Assembly: GCF_026210795.1 (NCBI RefSeq) | Contig: NC_089429.1 | Span: forward strand, 1,116,001-1,180,000 | From: Rhizophagus irregularis | Lineage: Eukaryota; Glomeromycota; Glomeromycetes; Glomerales; Glomeraceae | Direction of reading: 5' to 3' | DNA: 64,000 nt | Shown here: positions 1 to 11,074 of the stretch, piece after piece | How positions within the stretch are numbered: position 1 is the stretch's first letter | Layout of the letters: the number at the start of each line of letters is the position of its first letter | The notes under the pieces: generated by a model | Seen by the model: only the letters and a program-made list of their open reading frames with translations | Told to the model about the DNA's origin: nothing | The model's database searches: none | Program-made: the position numbers and the translations under genes

Positions 1-1354
1 TAAAAGTATTTTGTGAATTTTTTAAAAATATTTCCAGATCAATTATCCCAAAAGAAAGAGCTAAACTTAAATATTCTAATTTAGGAGGAAGAACTTGTCC
101 TAAATTTTGTAATACAATTGAGCTTAAATCAATACAATCATTATAATCAATAGTAAGATAATTAATATTATGTTGATTATTTTTAATGATTGAGTAAATA
201 TTATTATCACCAGGTAAACCCAAACCAAAATATCTAATCCTTTTACAATATTTCATAATGAACTTGAATAATTGTTGTTTTTGTTCAATAAATTCGGTAT
301 CATTTTCAAAAAAAAACCCAAAATTTTCTAAACAATCACCAAATTTCTCTAATAGTAATTGTAATGACTCAACATGTAATATTTCATCTATAAATAAAGA
401 TATCAATTTAAAAGGTTTAATAACCTTAATAATTTGTTGAACAAAATCAGAATTTAAAGAATCACAGTAAAGAATATGAATAGAATCTAAAACATTCAAT
501 TGATCAAAAATTTCTTGTAAAATATTAACTATATTTTTAAAATCAATGTAATAAAATATAATTGTATTTAAAGTATTTGAACAATTCGAATTTTTTAAAG
601 ATAAAAATGGATTATATATATTAGCATAATACCCAAATAAAATTTTTTTGAGACCATTTTGTGAAATAATCATTTGTGATATATATTTTTCAATTAATAA
701 ATAATCATTGATGAAACGATTTCGTTTATAAAATTTAATTACAAATGATGAGATTGATTTGCAATTACTAGAATATAAAAATTTCAAAAATGAAATAAGA
801 TTTTGAGTTATAATAATAGAAAAATCTAAAGTTAAATTTCTGATATGGCATGTAAGATTTTGATTTTGTAAAATCTTCATATTATTTAAATACCTATAAC
901 CTGTAAAAGGTAGTACAACTTCAAGAGAATGTAAATTTCCTTCATTTTCAATGAACACTTCAAATAATGATCTATAAACTAAGTCTTCTAGCTTATAATT
1001 GCATTTGCCAATCCAATTTACAATAGAATTACAAATTTTATTTGTATCTAAGTATTTAATAAAACTAGGATAATTGAATAATGTATTTGTAAATTTTAAA
1101 TCATTATTAATTTCATATTCATTAAATTTTGCTTTACTATTTTCATTTAAAAAGTGTAAATAAATTTTAATACAATGATAATTTTGAGTAGGAGCTGAAA
1201 ATGGATCTTCCCATAATATCGGAATGGCTAAACGACACCATAATCTATTAACTAAAATACATGAATACAATGTTGAAAAATCTTTTCTTAAATACTGTAT
1301 AATTTCTTCTGTTAATTCAGGTAATTCCCCAGAAAATAATTTTGAAAACGCCAT
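1..1354 (-). CDS. F-box/LRR-like protein, 3' part cut by window edge
   Basis: An uninterrupted frame of 451 codons runs from the ATG at 1354 to the window edge. The N-terminus (MAFSKLFSGELPEL, then LYSCILVNRLWCRLAIPILWEDPF split over residues 30-53) is the F-box-like head shared with the other copies in this window. The rest is Leu/Ile/Asn-rich and resembles degenerate leucine-rich repeats, including the family landmarks LNVLDSIHILYC and KNSQNTF just before the edge. F-box proteins normally dock a substrate onto Skp1-Cul1 ubiquitin ligases; that role is inferred from the family. By comparison with paralogues, about 90 codons are missing to the left. The start was chosen because the conserved M-x-x-SKxFSG sequence begins there; an upstream reading frame in another phase ends 5 bases before it. 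Confidence 0.85.
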   Translation of the reverse strand, partial: MAFSKLFSGELPELTEEIIQYLRKDFSTLYSCILVNRLWCRLAIPILWEDPFSAPTQNYHCIKIYLHFLNENSKAKFNEYEINNDLKFTNTLFNYPSFIKYLDTNKICNSIVNWIGKCNYKLEDLVYRSLFEVFIENEGNLHSLEVVLPFTGYRYLNNMKILQNQNLTCHIRNLTLDFSIIITQNLISFLKFLYSSNCKSISSFVIKFYKRNRFINDYLLIEKYISQMIISQNGLKKILFGYYANIYNPFLSLKNSNCSNTLNTIIFYYIDFKNIVNILQEIFDQLNVLDSIHILYCDSLNSDFVQQIIKVIKPFKLISLFIDEILHVESLQLLLEKFGDCLENFGFFFENDTEFIEQKQQLFKFIMKYCKRIRYFGLGLPGDNNIYSIIKNNQHNINYLTIDYNDCIDLSSIVLQNLGQVLPPKLEYLSLALSFGIIDLEIFLKNSQNTF

Positions 1355-1359
1355 GTTGG

Positions 1360-1491
1360 TTAAAGGAAATTTCGTTTCAAATATTTCAAAAAATAATTTA
1401 TTAATTTTCGGAGTTGTAGTAGGTGTTGTACAATTTTAATTAATATTCCATAAAAAGACAACAATAGAACTAAAAATAACATGTAAATCAT
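1360..1491 (-). other. Upstream ORF in shared F-box leader (43 aa)
   Basis: An ATG-initiated frame starting MIYMLFLVLLLSFYG and ending 5 bases before the F-box start codon. The same short hydrophobic peptide lies ahead of the F-box copies at 28531 and 63741, and is fused in frame in the copy at 6595. Its conservation as a peptide suggests a translated leader or a signal-like exon rather than chance. Translation is not shown. Confidence 0.5.
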
Positions 1492-2560
1492 TCCTTTTCT
1501 GCTCCCATCCATCTGATCGACAAGAGACATGATTTGTCAATCAAGTGGATGGGTGATTCCCCTGATTCCGGCCTACTAATCTTATTTGTTACAGCGTATG
1601 AAATCATAAACCAAATTCTTATTATTTAAATACATAATTATTTGTGACTATTTGCAAAATTAATAAAAAAGATTAAAATTCCATAATTAATTAACTTATT
1701 ATAAGCAAGTTTATCGTGTAATTTCAAGTTTTGGTTATGATTCCGTATATATTAAGTATTATTAGATCACGTTATTTTTAATTTTCTCGAATCAAATTAA
1801 AAATTATATTTTGTCTTTTTAATTATACTAAATTTTAATGATAAAAAAACATGATTCTATTTTAGTCCCTATGTTTTTATAAATTAATAATATTTTCCTC
1901 AATAATCTTTGAAAAATAAAGTAAACTACCGATGATGATCACTGAACCTGCGAATAACCTAAAAACAATAAAACCTTAAAATAATTAAAATATGATGATT
2001 TAATATATATTGATACAATAGTTAAGAAAATCAAATTTATGCAAACGATAAAAATATAAAATTACTTGTAAAATATAAATTGAATGAGCTATATTAGTTA
2101 ATTATAAATAATCAATATAAGCCTGAATCCCTAAAGTCAATTCTAACGAGTTATTACTTTGTAAATTATTTATAATAAAAAATTAAAGTTGGTCGAAAAA
2201 TAGAAATGATGCTATGAATTTACTGATAATAAAAGTCTACGTAGACGCAATACGTTACACAATTTAAAATTATTTATGTAGAGGGTAGTCTAGGCGTAAC
2301 ATTGATTATATAGTTTATCTAGAATAATAAAAATAATAAACTTTATAATTAATTAGCTAAAAACAATTTGGAATAATAAATGTTCACAAATCTGATCGTC
2401 CCAGACGTCCCAGTCGTCCCACGGTCCCACTTCAAGAATGATCAACATTAATAAGTTTTGTGCGACATGCGTAATCGGAATTCATACTCCATAAAAATTA
2501 ACTTAATTTGACATAATTTAAAATTTAATAACTCCCTTTTTTATTTTCTTCGTTTGCAAT
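1492..2560. other. AT-rich spacer between divergent F-box genes
   Basis: Holds the back-to-back 5' flanks of the F-box genes at 1354 (-) and 2561 (+). On the minus strand about 1578-1592 it has the block GTAACAAATAAGATT, which recurs upstream of three other F-box copies. A short run of CGTCCCA-type repeats lies near 2397-2430. No gene was seen. Confidence 0.5.
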
Positions 2561-4135
2561 ATGACATGCTCAAAAATATTTTCAGGAGATTTACCCGAAT
2601 TAGTGGATGAAATTATACAACATTTACGGAATGATATTTCAACATTGTATTCATGTATTTTAGTTAATAGATTATGGTGTCGTTTAGCCATTCCATTATT
2701 ATGGGAAGATCCATTTTCAACTCCTACCAAAAATTATCATTTCATTGAAATTTATTTACAATATTTGGAAGAAAAAGATAAAGAAAAATTACAAGATTAT
2801 GGTATTAATAATAATTTAATTCCTTTAAATACATTATTCAATTATCCTAGTTTCATTAAATATTTAAATACACAGAATATTATTTCAACTATTAAACTGT
2901 GGGTTAAAGCCGTTAGAAATTTATCAAATCAACCTTCATTACAATTTTATCCAGAATGTGATCTTTTAAAATTTATATATGAATCATTATTTAAGATATT
3001 TATTGAAAGAGAAACAAATTTAAATACTTTTGATAATTTTATCTTTTCAAATAATGATCGTGATTATTTTTATATTGCTTTTAAATTAATTTTACAAAAT
3101 CAAAATTTCATTAATAATATCAAAAATTTAAATTTCACCATTTTTATTACATCACGAATAAATATAACAACACTTATCTCTTATTTAAAATCAATTAATA
3201 CAATTTCATCACTTAACTATGCCTTTTATGGTTATCATTGTAGATTTAATTCCATAAATTTAAATTATTTATTTACTTCATTATTAAAAAATTCTAATAT
3301 TTCGAATACTTTAAAAATAATTACTTTTAGTAATATAAATTTTAATAACATTTTTGGTTTTAATGAAATATTTGAACAATTAAATGTTTTAGAATCTATT
3401 CATATTATTGATTGTAATTATTTAAATTCTTTCATTCAACAAATTCTTAATATTATCAAACCTTTTAAATTAAAAACTTTATTTATGAATAATGAATTAC
3501 CAAATATTGAATTATTACAATTATTATTACAAAAATCTGGTAATTATTTAGAAAATGTTAATTTTGGGTTATTAATTAAGAATGAATTAAAACTACAATC
3601 ACTTGAATTAATTATAAGATACTGTATGAGGATTAAAGTTTTTGAATTATTCGGATTTGATAATCAAAATATTTATTTATTATTCAATTTAATTGAAAAT
3701 ATTGGTCAAAATCTTAATTATCTTTCAATTCATCAGATAAGTGATTCATTTACTAATAATATTGAAACTAGTTTAATTGTATTACAAAATTTAGGTCAAA
3801 TCCTACCCTTTAAATTAGGATATTTAGATTTAAATCTTATGATTGAAAATGCAAGTGATTTTGAAATATTTTTAAAAAATTCTCAAAATACTTTTATTAA
3901 TAGATTATGTATTAAAATTATGATTCGTGAAGGTGATGATATTTTACTTTATATAAAAGAATATATTATGAAAAAGAAAAGAGTTAAACATTTGAGTTTT
4001 AAGGTGAATAATAATGATTTATTCTTCTTAAAAGATGAAGTAAAAGAATTTGAATTATATAATATTAAGGTTCAAAGTTTTTATTATTTTTCAAGCACTT
4101 TATTTGTTTCTTGTATAAAAAGAAAAATGTATTAG
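2561..4135 (+). CDS. F-box/LRR-like protein
   Basis: A single-exon frame of 524 aa. Residues 1-50 carry the family head MTCSKIFSGDLPEL followed by STLYSCILVNRLWCRLAIP and LLWEDPF. Leucine-rich-repeat-like stretches follow (LNVLESIHIIDC, FKLKTLF, LLLQKSGNYLENVNFG, LNYLSIH) and then the terminal landmark YIKEYIMKKKRVKHLSF. It is about the same length as intact paralogues (524-550 aa) but has a divergent C-terminus. A role as SCF substrate adaptor is inferred from the F-box family. It groups with the copy at 46071 rather than with the others: both have LLQKSG-K/N-YLEN wording and a short 5' flank without the MIYMLFLV leader. The ATG is preceded by a T-rich stretch, and no intron is needed. Confidence 0.88.
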   Translation: MTCSKIFSGDLPELVDEIIQHLRNDISTLYSCILVNRLWCRLAIPLLWEDPFSTPTKNYHFIEIYLQYLEEKDKEKLQDYGINNNLIPLNTLFNYPSFIKYLNTQNIISTIKLWVKAVRNLSNQPSLQFYPECDLLKFIYESLFKIFIERETNLNTFDNFIFSNNDRDYFYIAFKLILQNQNFINNIKNLNFTIFITSRINITTLISYLKSINTISSLNYAFYGYHCRFNSINLNYLFTSLLKNSNISNTLKIITFSNINFNNIFGFNEIFEQLNVLESIHIIDCNYLNSFIQQILNIIKPFKLKTLFMNNELPNIELLQLLLQKSGNYLENVNFGLLIKNELKLQSLELIIRYCMRIKVFELFGFDNQNIYLLFNLIENIGQNLNYLSIHQISDSFTNNIETSLIVLQNLGQILPFKLGYLDLNLMIENASDFEIFLKNSQNTFINRLCIKIMIREGDDILLYIKEYIMKKKRVKHLSFKVNNNDLFFLKDEVKEFELYNIKVQSFYYFSSTLFVSCIKRKMY

Positions 4136-4983
4136 TAGTTAATGTACATAAATTAAATAAAATTTTTTATAACGTGACGTGAGAATTTCAGGCGATCATA
4201 CATAAAATTTATTTGATTATAACACAATTTTATCATACTCTAATCGTACCTATAAAAAGATTCCATCCAATGTTAAAAATATTCGTAGTCTTTTTTTTTT
4301 TACTTATTCACACTGATTCCACTCTACTTACACGAGTGCAAAATCTAACTTCTTTCTCTAAGGGGGAAAGAATGATTAAAATATAAATTTATGATTATAT
4401 AGATTTACCGTTTAATGAATACTTCATTTATTAACAAACCAATTACTAAAAATGGTTCAAGGGCCAAATCATTCATGTAATTAATTTCGTTTAGATAGGT
4501 AAATATAGCCTGGATTCTTTTCCTTTCTTTACGATCATTAAGTATCCAGTGTTCAAGATACTAGCAAACATATAAGTTACCTGGTTAATGTAAAAATATT
4601 ATAATAATAATTATTAGCATAATAGAAATAGAACCATTTAAAAGACCAATTTAAATGAAAATACATACTTACTTTTTTATATTAAACCAAATGATTTTGC
4701 AATAATATTCATATCACATTTCAATTGAAGTTTAATTCCTTATATATGTCAAAGGCAAATAAAAAAATTACTATGGGCGATAGTATATTGTCATTCTACT
4801 GACACTAATGCATTTAGTTAGTAAAAAAGTAATTTCTCAATAAACAAAGAACATACTGATCAAGAATGTGCGTCTCTAGCGTCTCTGCAAGAAATGTTAA
4901 CTCACCCTGACTTAGTGATGTTAAATGACATTGTCATTTGACTAATTTTCAATGACATCTAAATTAGTGTTTTGATCGTGTAC

Positions 4984-5795
4984 GGATAAAAACCATGGTA
5001 TCCGGATATCCAATTATCTGGATACCGCGGTTTTTATATATCCGGATAGAAAATATTCAGTTTAACCTGTTACTCGGATAAAAAAAAATAAATCATTTAA
5101 ATAATTACTAATTTTATTTAAATTATTATCTATTAATTATTTAGGGTATTGCTAAATATCACCAGTGGTGACGGTCACAATGCCGGTCAGTGTTTTATTA
5201 AATTTTAATTCAGGCCAAAAGTGCATCTTAATGCTGGTATGGTGAGCTAAAATAATATTCGATGATCGGCAGTAATTCGGGCCGTCTGTAATGCCAGCCC
5301 GAATTTTGCGAAATTGAAATTTGTCAAGACTCAAGACTCGAGGTAAGTTAAACGAAATTTGGGATTTTGTAATTTACCGCCATTGTACGTTTGGCCCAAG
5401 TTACTATCAATCTATGATTTAAAAAATTTTTTTTTTTTTAATAGATAGGTTGAATTGATTAATTTTAAGAGTAATATAACAAAACTAATTAGTTTTATGC
5501 CTAACCTTTCATTATTTATATAAATAATGTACTTATTGTCAAAATTTTACACTTAAATTTTTCAAAAAATTGACCTAATTCAGGTAAAATTCATAGTACC
5601 GGCCGAAATTAAAATTTTATTTTATTTAAAATTAATAAAGTATCACTAATTTATTAAAAATATTATGTCAACTTTTATTTGTTAAGATCAATTGATGAAA
5701 AAATTTTCTTATATATATAATCTTCTCCGATTTCAGTTTCTATCCGGATATATCCGGATTTATGTTCGAACTGGATAATCCGGATAATTTTTAAA
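4984..5795. mobile_element. Decayed repeat bounded by TCCGGATA palindromes
   Basis: Both ends carry clustered palindromic TATCCGGATA units: GGTATCCGGATATCC and CTGGATACCGCGG at the left, and TATCCGGATATATCCGGA and GGATAATCCGGATAA at the right. TGACATT-type sequences flank both sides (about 4917-4960 and 5798-5850). This layout suggests an old non-autonomous DNA element with subterminal repeats. No transposase remains and the superfamily is not determined. Confidence 0.35.
5148..5252. mobile_element. MITE fragment, relative of the copy at 61492-61624
   Basis: Starts ATTGCTAAATATCACCAGTG and shares internal wording (ATGCCGG-CAGT-TTTTATTA, AATGCTGGTA-GG) with the complete 133-base element at 61492-61624. 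The right terminal repeat is degraded after GGTGAGCT. Confidence 0.55.
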
Positions 5796-5904
5796 ATGTC
5801 ATTTGCAAATGACAAATGATAATAAAATGACACATGTTATTTTTAAGTGAAAATGTCATTAATGATAATCATCACAACTAATGCTTTTAATATCATTAGT
5901 TATA

Positions 5905-6091
5905 TTAAGAATTTGATGATAATATTGATGGTATCTCCGAAAATATTACTAACAAAATAATTGAAGATATATAGTGAAATTATATAGGTGAATCTGATGG
6001 AAGAACATATGATTTTGAAGTAGGTGATCATGATATTCATCCAGCAGATACTAACATGTTAGCTAAATGGAAATTACTTGATTTTATTTGA
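5905..6091 (+). pseudogene. Short acidic coding-like fragment, unrecognised
   Basis: Two consecutive open stretches read DDNIDGISENITNKIIEDI and, after a stop, GESDGRTYDFEVGDHDIHP continuing to LAKWKLLDFI. Codon use and the acidic composition look protein-like in otherwise random AT-rich DNA, but the family is not recognised and there is no start. It could be a relic of a transposon protein. Confidence 0.3.
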
Positions 6092-6594
6092 TGAGCCCTT
6101 TGATTTTAAACTATACTATAATATATATATAATATCTATTTGCATTATATAAACCAATCAGAAAGTTTAAAATTAGTTTAGTAGTTTAGAATTAGCTTAG
6201 AAGTTTAGAATTAGTTTGGAATATAATTTGGAAATTCTAACTAGTTTAAAAAATTGCTATAAGTTTAGAAGGATCCTTTAGAAGCACTGAACAAATAATG
6301 CTACATACTTACATGATTATTAAATGTTATATAAATTCCTATATTACTATATTACTCATATAAAATTACATACTAAAGTTAAAACATAAAAAATAAAGAA
6401 CTAAAATGCCGCAGTTTGTTTTTAAAATAATTCTGGCTATCATTATAGATCACATGATATAATAAATATTATCTACATGACATTTAGATCATTTGTGTCA
6501 TTTCATAACACTGATCGTTGTACACCGATTGACAAAAGATCTAGCCTTATACTCCATGGGGTGTCATGTGGTGCGGAATTAATAAAAAAAAGGA

Positions 6595-8346
6595 ATGATT
6601 TACATGAAATTTTTTGTTCTTTTGTTGCCTTTTTATGGAAAGTTGTACAACTATGAAATTGATAAATTTTATTTCATTATTGAAACGAAAGCAACCTCCC
6701 TTCCCTTTTGTTTTAATAAAATGGCATGCTCAAAAGTACTTTCAGGGAATTTACCTGAATTAACTGATGAAATTTTACAATATTTTAAAAAAGATATATC
6801 AACATTATATTCATGTATTTTAGTTAATAGATTATGGTGTCGTCTAGCCATTCCATTATTATGGGAAGATCCTTTTTCAATTCATAACCAAAATTATCGT
6901 TGTATTGGAACTTATTTATGCTTTTTAAATGAAGATAGCAAAGCAAAATTTAATGAATATGGAATCAATGATAAATTATTACTTTCAAACACATTATTCA
7001 ATTATCCCAGTTTTATTAAATACTTGGATACATATAAAGTTTGTTGTTCTACTAAAAAATGGGTCTCTACTTCAGTGGGTAAAGGCAATGAGAAACTAGA
7101 AAGCTTGGTTTATAGATATTTATTTGAAGTGTTCATTGAAAATGAAGGAATTTTACATTCTTTTGAAGTTGCACTACCTACGGGTATTGATCATAAATAT
7201 TTTTATGATAATATGGACCTAATTTTAAAAAATCCAAATTTTACATGCAACATCAAAAATTTAAAATTAGATAGTAATGATGATATTCCATTTGAAAATA
7301 CTATTATTACATTTTTAAAATTTTTATATTCTAATTGCAATTCAATCTCATCAATTTTTTTAAAATTTTTTATTTATGATATCAATAATTGTTCATTAAT
7401 TGAAAAACATTCATCACAAATGATTGTTTCACAACATAATATCAAAAAAATTTCATTTGAATCTAATCCTATTTTATATAATCTATTATTATCATTAAAA
7501 AATTCTAATTGTTCAAATACTTTAAATACAATTATATTTCATTACACTGATTTTAAGAATGTAGTTAGTATTTTACAAGAAGTTTTTGATCATTTAAATG
7601 TTTTAGAATCTATTCATCTTATTTATTGTCGTTCTTTAAATCCTGATTTTGTTAAACAAATTATTAAGGTTAATAAACCTTTTAAATTGAGATCTTTGTT
7701 TATGGATGAAATATTACATATTGGGTCATTGCAATTACTATTAGAGAAATTTAGTGATTGTTTAGAAAATTTTGGATTTGGACTTATGAGTGATGAATGT
7801 GATGGACCGAGACGACAATTATTTAAATTAATTATGAAATATTGTACAAAGATTAAATATTTTGATTCGGGTATACCTGATGATATTAATATTTATCTAT
7901 TCATTAAAAATAATCAACATAGTATTAATTATCTCACTATTGAAATAGATTTTCACGATGATTGTGCTGGTTTAAGTTCAAGTGTATTACAAAATTTAGG
8001 ACAGGTACTTCCTTCTAAATTGGAATATTTATGTTTAACTCTTTTATTTAATATAAGTGATTTGGAAATATTTTTAAAAAATTCACAAAATACTTTTATT
8101 AAGAAATTAATAATTGGACATATTATGCAAATTAAAGATGAAAATATATTACTTTATATAAAGGAATATATTATGAAGAAGGAAAAGGTTAAATATTTGG
8201 CTATTATGTTTGATGATGATTTGGAAAATGAATTATTTTATTTAAAAGACGAAGTAAATGAATTTAAATTACATAATATTATAGTTAGAAAATTCTTTGA
8301 TTTGTATATTGATGTATATGATTTTATAGATGATTTTAATAATTAG
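6595..8346 (+). CDS. F-box/LRR-like protein with in-frame hydrophobic leader
   Basis: The frame is 583 aa from 6595; the conserved family start MACSKVLSG is residue 43 (6721), giving 541 aa. The first 42 residues begin MIYMKFFVLLLPFYG. In other copies this hydrophobic leader is a separate upstream ORF; here the phase lets it read straight into the F-box. Downstream come the F-box head (LYSCILVNRLWCRLAIP, LLWEDPF), LRR-like repeats (LNVLESIHLIYC, LENFGFG, LEYLCL) and the tail YIKEYIMKKEKVKYLAI. The expected role is an SCF substrate adaptor, inferred from family. Which start is used decides whether the protein has a signal-like or membrane segment; 6721 is favoured because it is conserved in all copies. 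The shared 3' block GGAAGTTGTATTTTAATT begins at 8346. Confidence 0.87.
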   Translation: MIYMKFFVLLLPFYGKLYNYEIDKFYFIIETKATSLPFCFNKMACSKVLSGNLPELTDEILQYFKKDISTLYSCILVNRLWCRLAIPLLWEDPFSIHNQNYRCIGTYLCFLNEDSKAKFNEYGINDKLLLSNTLFNYPSFIKYLDTYKVCCSTKKWVSTSVGKGNEKLESLVYRYLFEVFIENEGILHSFEVALPTGIDHKYFYDNMDLILKNPNFTCNIKNLKLDSNDDIPFENTIITFLKFLYSNCNSISSIFLKFFIYDINNCSLIEKHSSQMIVSQHNIKKISFESNPILYNLLLSLKNSNCSNTLNTIIFHYTDFKNVVSILQEVFDHLNVLESIHLIYCRSLNPDFVKQIIKVNKPFKLRSLFMDEILHIGSLQLLLEKFSDCLENFGFGLMSDECDGPRRQLFKLIMKYCTKIKYFDSGIPDDINIYLFIKNNQHSINYLTIEIDFHDDCAGLSSSVLQNLGQVLPSKLEYLCLTLLFNISDLEIFLKNSQNTFIKKLIIGHIMQIKDENILLYIKEYIMKKEKVKYLAIMFDDDLENELFYLKDEVNEFKLHNIIVRKFFDLYIDVYDFIDDFNN

Positions 8347-8894
8347 GAAGTTGTATTTTAATTTTATCAATGTCATAAGTCCTTACTAGTTTTCTCATTT
8401 CTTTGCGATTTTTTTCTATCTCCTCTTTAATCTCTTTTATCTCTTCAACCTCTTGCTTTGTATTATTTATTACCTCTCAGCTTCGTCTACACGTTAAAAA
8501 TAAAAATAAAAATAAAAATTTTTTTATTAATAAATAATGAAATTATCAATTTTTTGTATTTTGAATTTTGACAACCATTGTTTAAGGGAACAAAAATTTA
8601 CACGATTTTTTTTTTTTTTGATAATCGTTAAATATTAAAAGAAAGAAAATCCACACGAATATTTTTTAAAAAAGCTTAATTAAAGAAAATTTATACGAAT
8701 ATTTTTTTAAAAAGCTTAATTAAATTAAATTAAACTTTATTATTGTTATGGTCAAGAATTGTGGATTAACTGGATTACGCGCAATACTAAAGTTAATAAT
8801 TCCTTGTTAAAATCAAATAATTTTAACAAATTTTTATAATTTTTTATTATATTTTATAGAGAAATTATTAATTAGAAATATGATCTAATAGTAA

Positions 8895-8992
8895 AAATGA
8901 AAATATTTTGTACTATGCAAAAGAACATTATGAAAAAAGACAGGGTTAATATTTAGCTTTTTTTAGAGACAAAATGTAAGATAATGATGAAG
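8895..8992 (+). pseudogene. F-box C-terminal fragment
   Basis: Reads NENILYYAKEHYEKRQG, a stop, then YLAFFRDK and DNDEE. This matches the family tail DENILLYIKEYIMKKEKVKYLAI plus the following acidic residues. It lies about 550 bases downstream of the intact gene ending at 8346 and in the same orientation, so it is probably the remnant of a tandem copy. Confidence 0.6.
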
Positions 8993-10144
8993 AACGGCCG
9001 AAAATTATAATTTTGGCCCGAATTATAAAAATTTAAAAATTTTAAAAAATTAATTTTTATATTTTTATGGTGAACGAACTGAACGATCACCACTAGTAGC
9101 GACAGATCCTTAAATGTTTGTCAAAATTCTGGCCAGAGTTAACATCTTAATTCTGGCAGAGTTTAAATTTTTGGTTGGAGTAATTACCCGGGTAAGTTTT
9201 CAATGTATTAAAATAAACTAAAAAAAAAATAGTCATTTATTGAATTTAATATGTATATATATCAGGACCAACAAATCCATCCATTATTTCTTTTTATACT
9301 TTCGTATTTCTTCATATTTTTCCTCAATAATAACTTAAATTATTACGAGGAATTTTTATAAATTATAAAAATTTACGAGGTTCATATATAATTTTATAAA
9401 TTATAAAAATTTACAAATACAAGTATCAAATTTATTAACTTTTTCTTACTATATGTCTATATCACCATTATATTACGTTAATCTGAAGTTATAAAATGGT
9501 TTAAACATTGCATGTATTTTTTTTATTTATTTATGTTCTACATTTTAACTGCAACCTTTATTTTGCCAGCCAAATATCTTATTACGACAAAACTCGTTAC
9601 GACAAAGTAGGCTAATTATTAGCGTTAAACAATATCACATGATTTGTTTTATATTTCAAAATTTACGTAGATTCTAATTTTGCCTAGTGCTTCTACGTCA
9701 TAGTCCAAGTAGATTATCGTAATTACTATGAACTGTTTTTTGGATATTAAGAAAATCTCTAAAGCATGCGCGTGAATAATTTTATTGCTATTAATACAGA
9801 CTCGTGAGTGATTTAAGATGAATTTTGCTAAAAAATTACATGAATATTTATTACCTTCGTCATCTTTCAAAAATCATAATTATTCACCTATACCAAATAT
9901 AAAATTACGCCTTTTCACTCATTTATAATTTTTATCTATTGTTGAGTTCGATAAGAATATTTTTAAAAATGAAGGTACAATTAAGGTAATTTAATAATGC
10001 GGAGAACGAATTATTTAAATTTCTTATATCAGGTCATCCATTTATTTTATTTAATTGATCACATGATTATTGCGGCAATGGAGGACCAAAACAAGAATGT
10101 GTGATTGCATGGACACAGAAACCTTATATCTAAATGTTTAATTT

Positions 10145-10380
10145 ATTTTTGGATGAAACCCAATTTATCTCAAATAAAAAACAAAAAAAAGGAAATAATT
10201 AAATATTTTAATTTATTTATAAATGTTGGGAACTGAAAAAAAAGTCATAGTCGATTATCTTTTTTTAACAAATTAGGACTTCATTTACTGTGGTTTATGT
10301 AGTGAACTCAAAAACTATAGATTACGCTATGTCAAAAATGATCATTGATTTATGAAAAATTTTTCTTTGTGATGATACAC
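10145..10380. repeat. Diverged direct repeat, left copy
   Basis: Shares ordered blocks with 11075-11275: TTTATCT-A-AT-AAAACAAAAAAGGAAATAAT, TCGATTATCTTTTT, ACTTCATTTA, AATATGATCATTGATTTATG (left copy AAAATGATC) and CTTTGTGATGATAC. It is a roughly 930-base-spaced duplication upstream of the proline-rich gene. Confidence 0.6.
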
Positions 10381-11074
10381 AAAAATGAGTGTACCTTCTG
10401 CTTCTGGCGTTGTTTGACCTAATATTATTGACACAACATTTGTATAACGATAAATAATATACATATGATCATCGCAACTTTGTGTTACCGCCACCTATAC
10501 CAAAATGCGTACTTCCACCATCATCAAATAGGAACGGCAGTTTGAGCAGCCAGAAACTGAGTCGGAACCAAGAACTGGTTCAGTTCTCTAAATCGGAACA
10601 AGTCTGTCCCGCTCGCTTCTTTAAATAGATCTAGTTACAGCTGTATATATTAGTATATGTAGAACAAGAAAAGATTTATTTCGTACTTCATTATATTTAT
10701 ACAAGAAATCAAATTTAAGATAAAATTGCGGTTTTGAACAATCAAATTAATTAAATTGGTAATACTCGTAAGTTGGAATCAGACAAAAAAACTTTAAACG
10801 GTTAAAAATCAGTTAATCGGATCATTTAGCCTGACAATAACCGGTTAATTAACCGGTTCATATATTCACATATTTTAACGCGTATTTTAGATATTTATCC
10901 CTATCATTTTAGAATCTGTAAAAGAAATTATAATAATAAATTTCAAAGAAAGATATAATGACAATTTCTCAATTCGGAACATCCATTTAATCATTTCAAA
11001 TGTTTGCGACAAAAAAGAAAGAAGAAAGCTTCTATCTAGGATGATCAAATGATCAACTTATTTTGGATAGAACA

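Larger units (their letters stand above)
4136..6594. other. Spacer with decayed transposon-like sequence
   Basis: No gene. It contains a region rich in TATCCGGATA-type palindromes near both 4990-5070 and 5740-5790, with a 105-base MITE relative nested inside (5148-5252). A short acidic coding-like fragment lies at 5905-6091. The last 60 bases are the F-box leader of the next gene. Confidence 0.5.

Noticed and set aside
8370-8480. Minus-strand open stretch reading like a coiled coil (EEIKEIKEEIEKNRKEMRKL)
   Set aside because: It overlaps the 3' end of an F-box gene, lacks a start and is short; purine-rich sequence gives such readings easily.
9649-9870. 73-codon minus-strand frame
   Set aside because: No recognisable sense, promoter or splice signals; likely chance.
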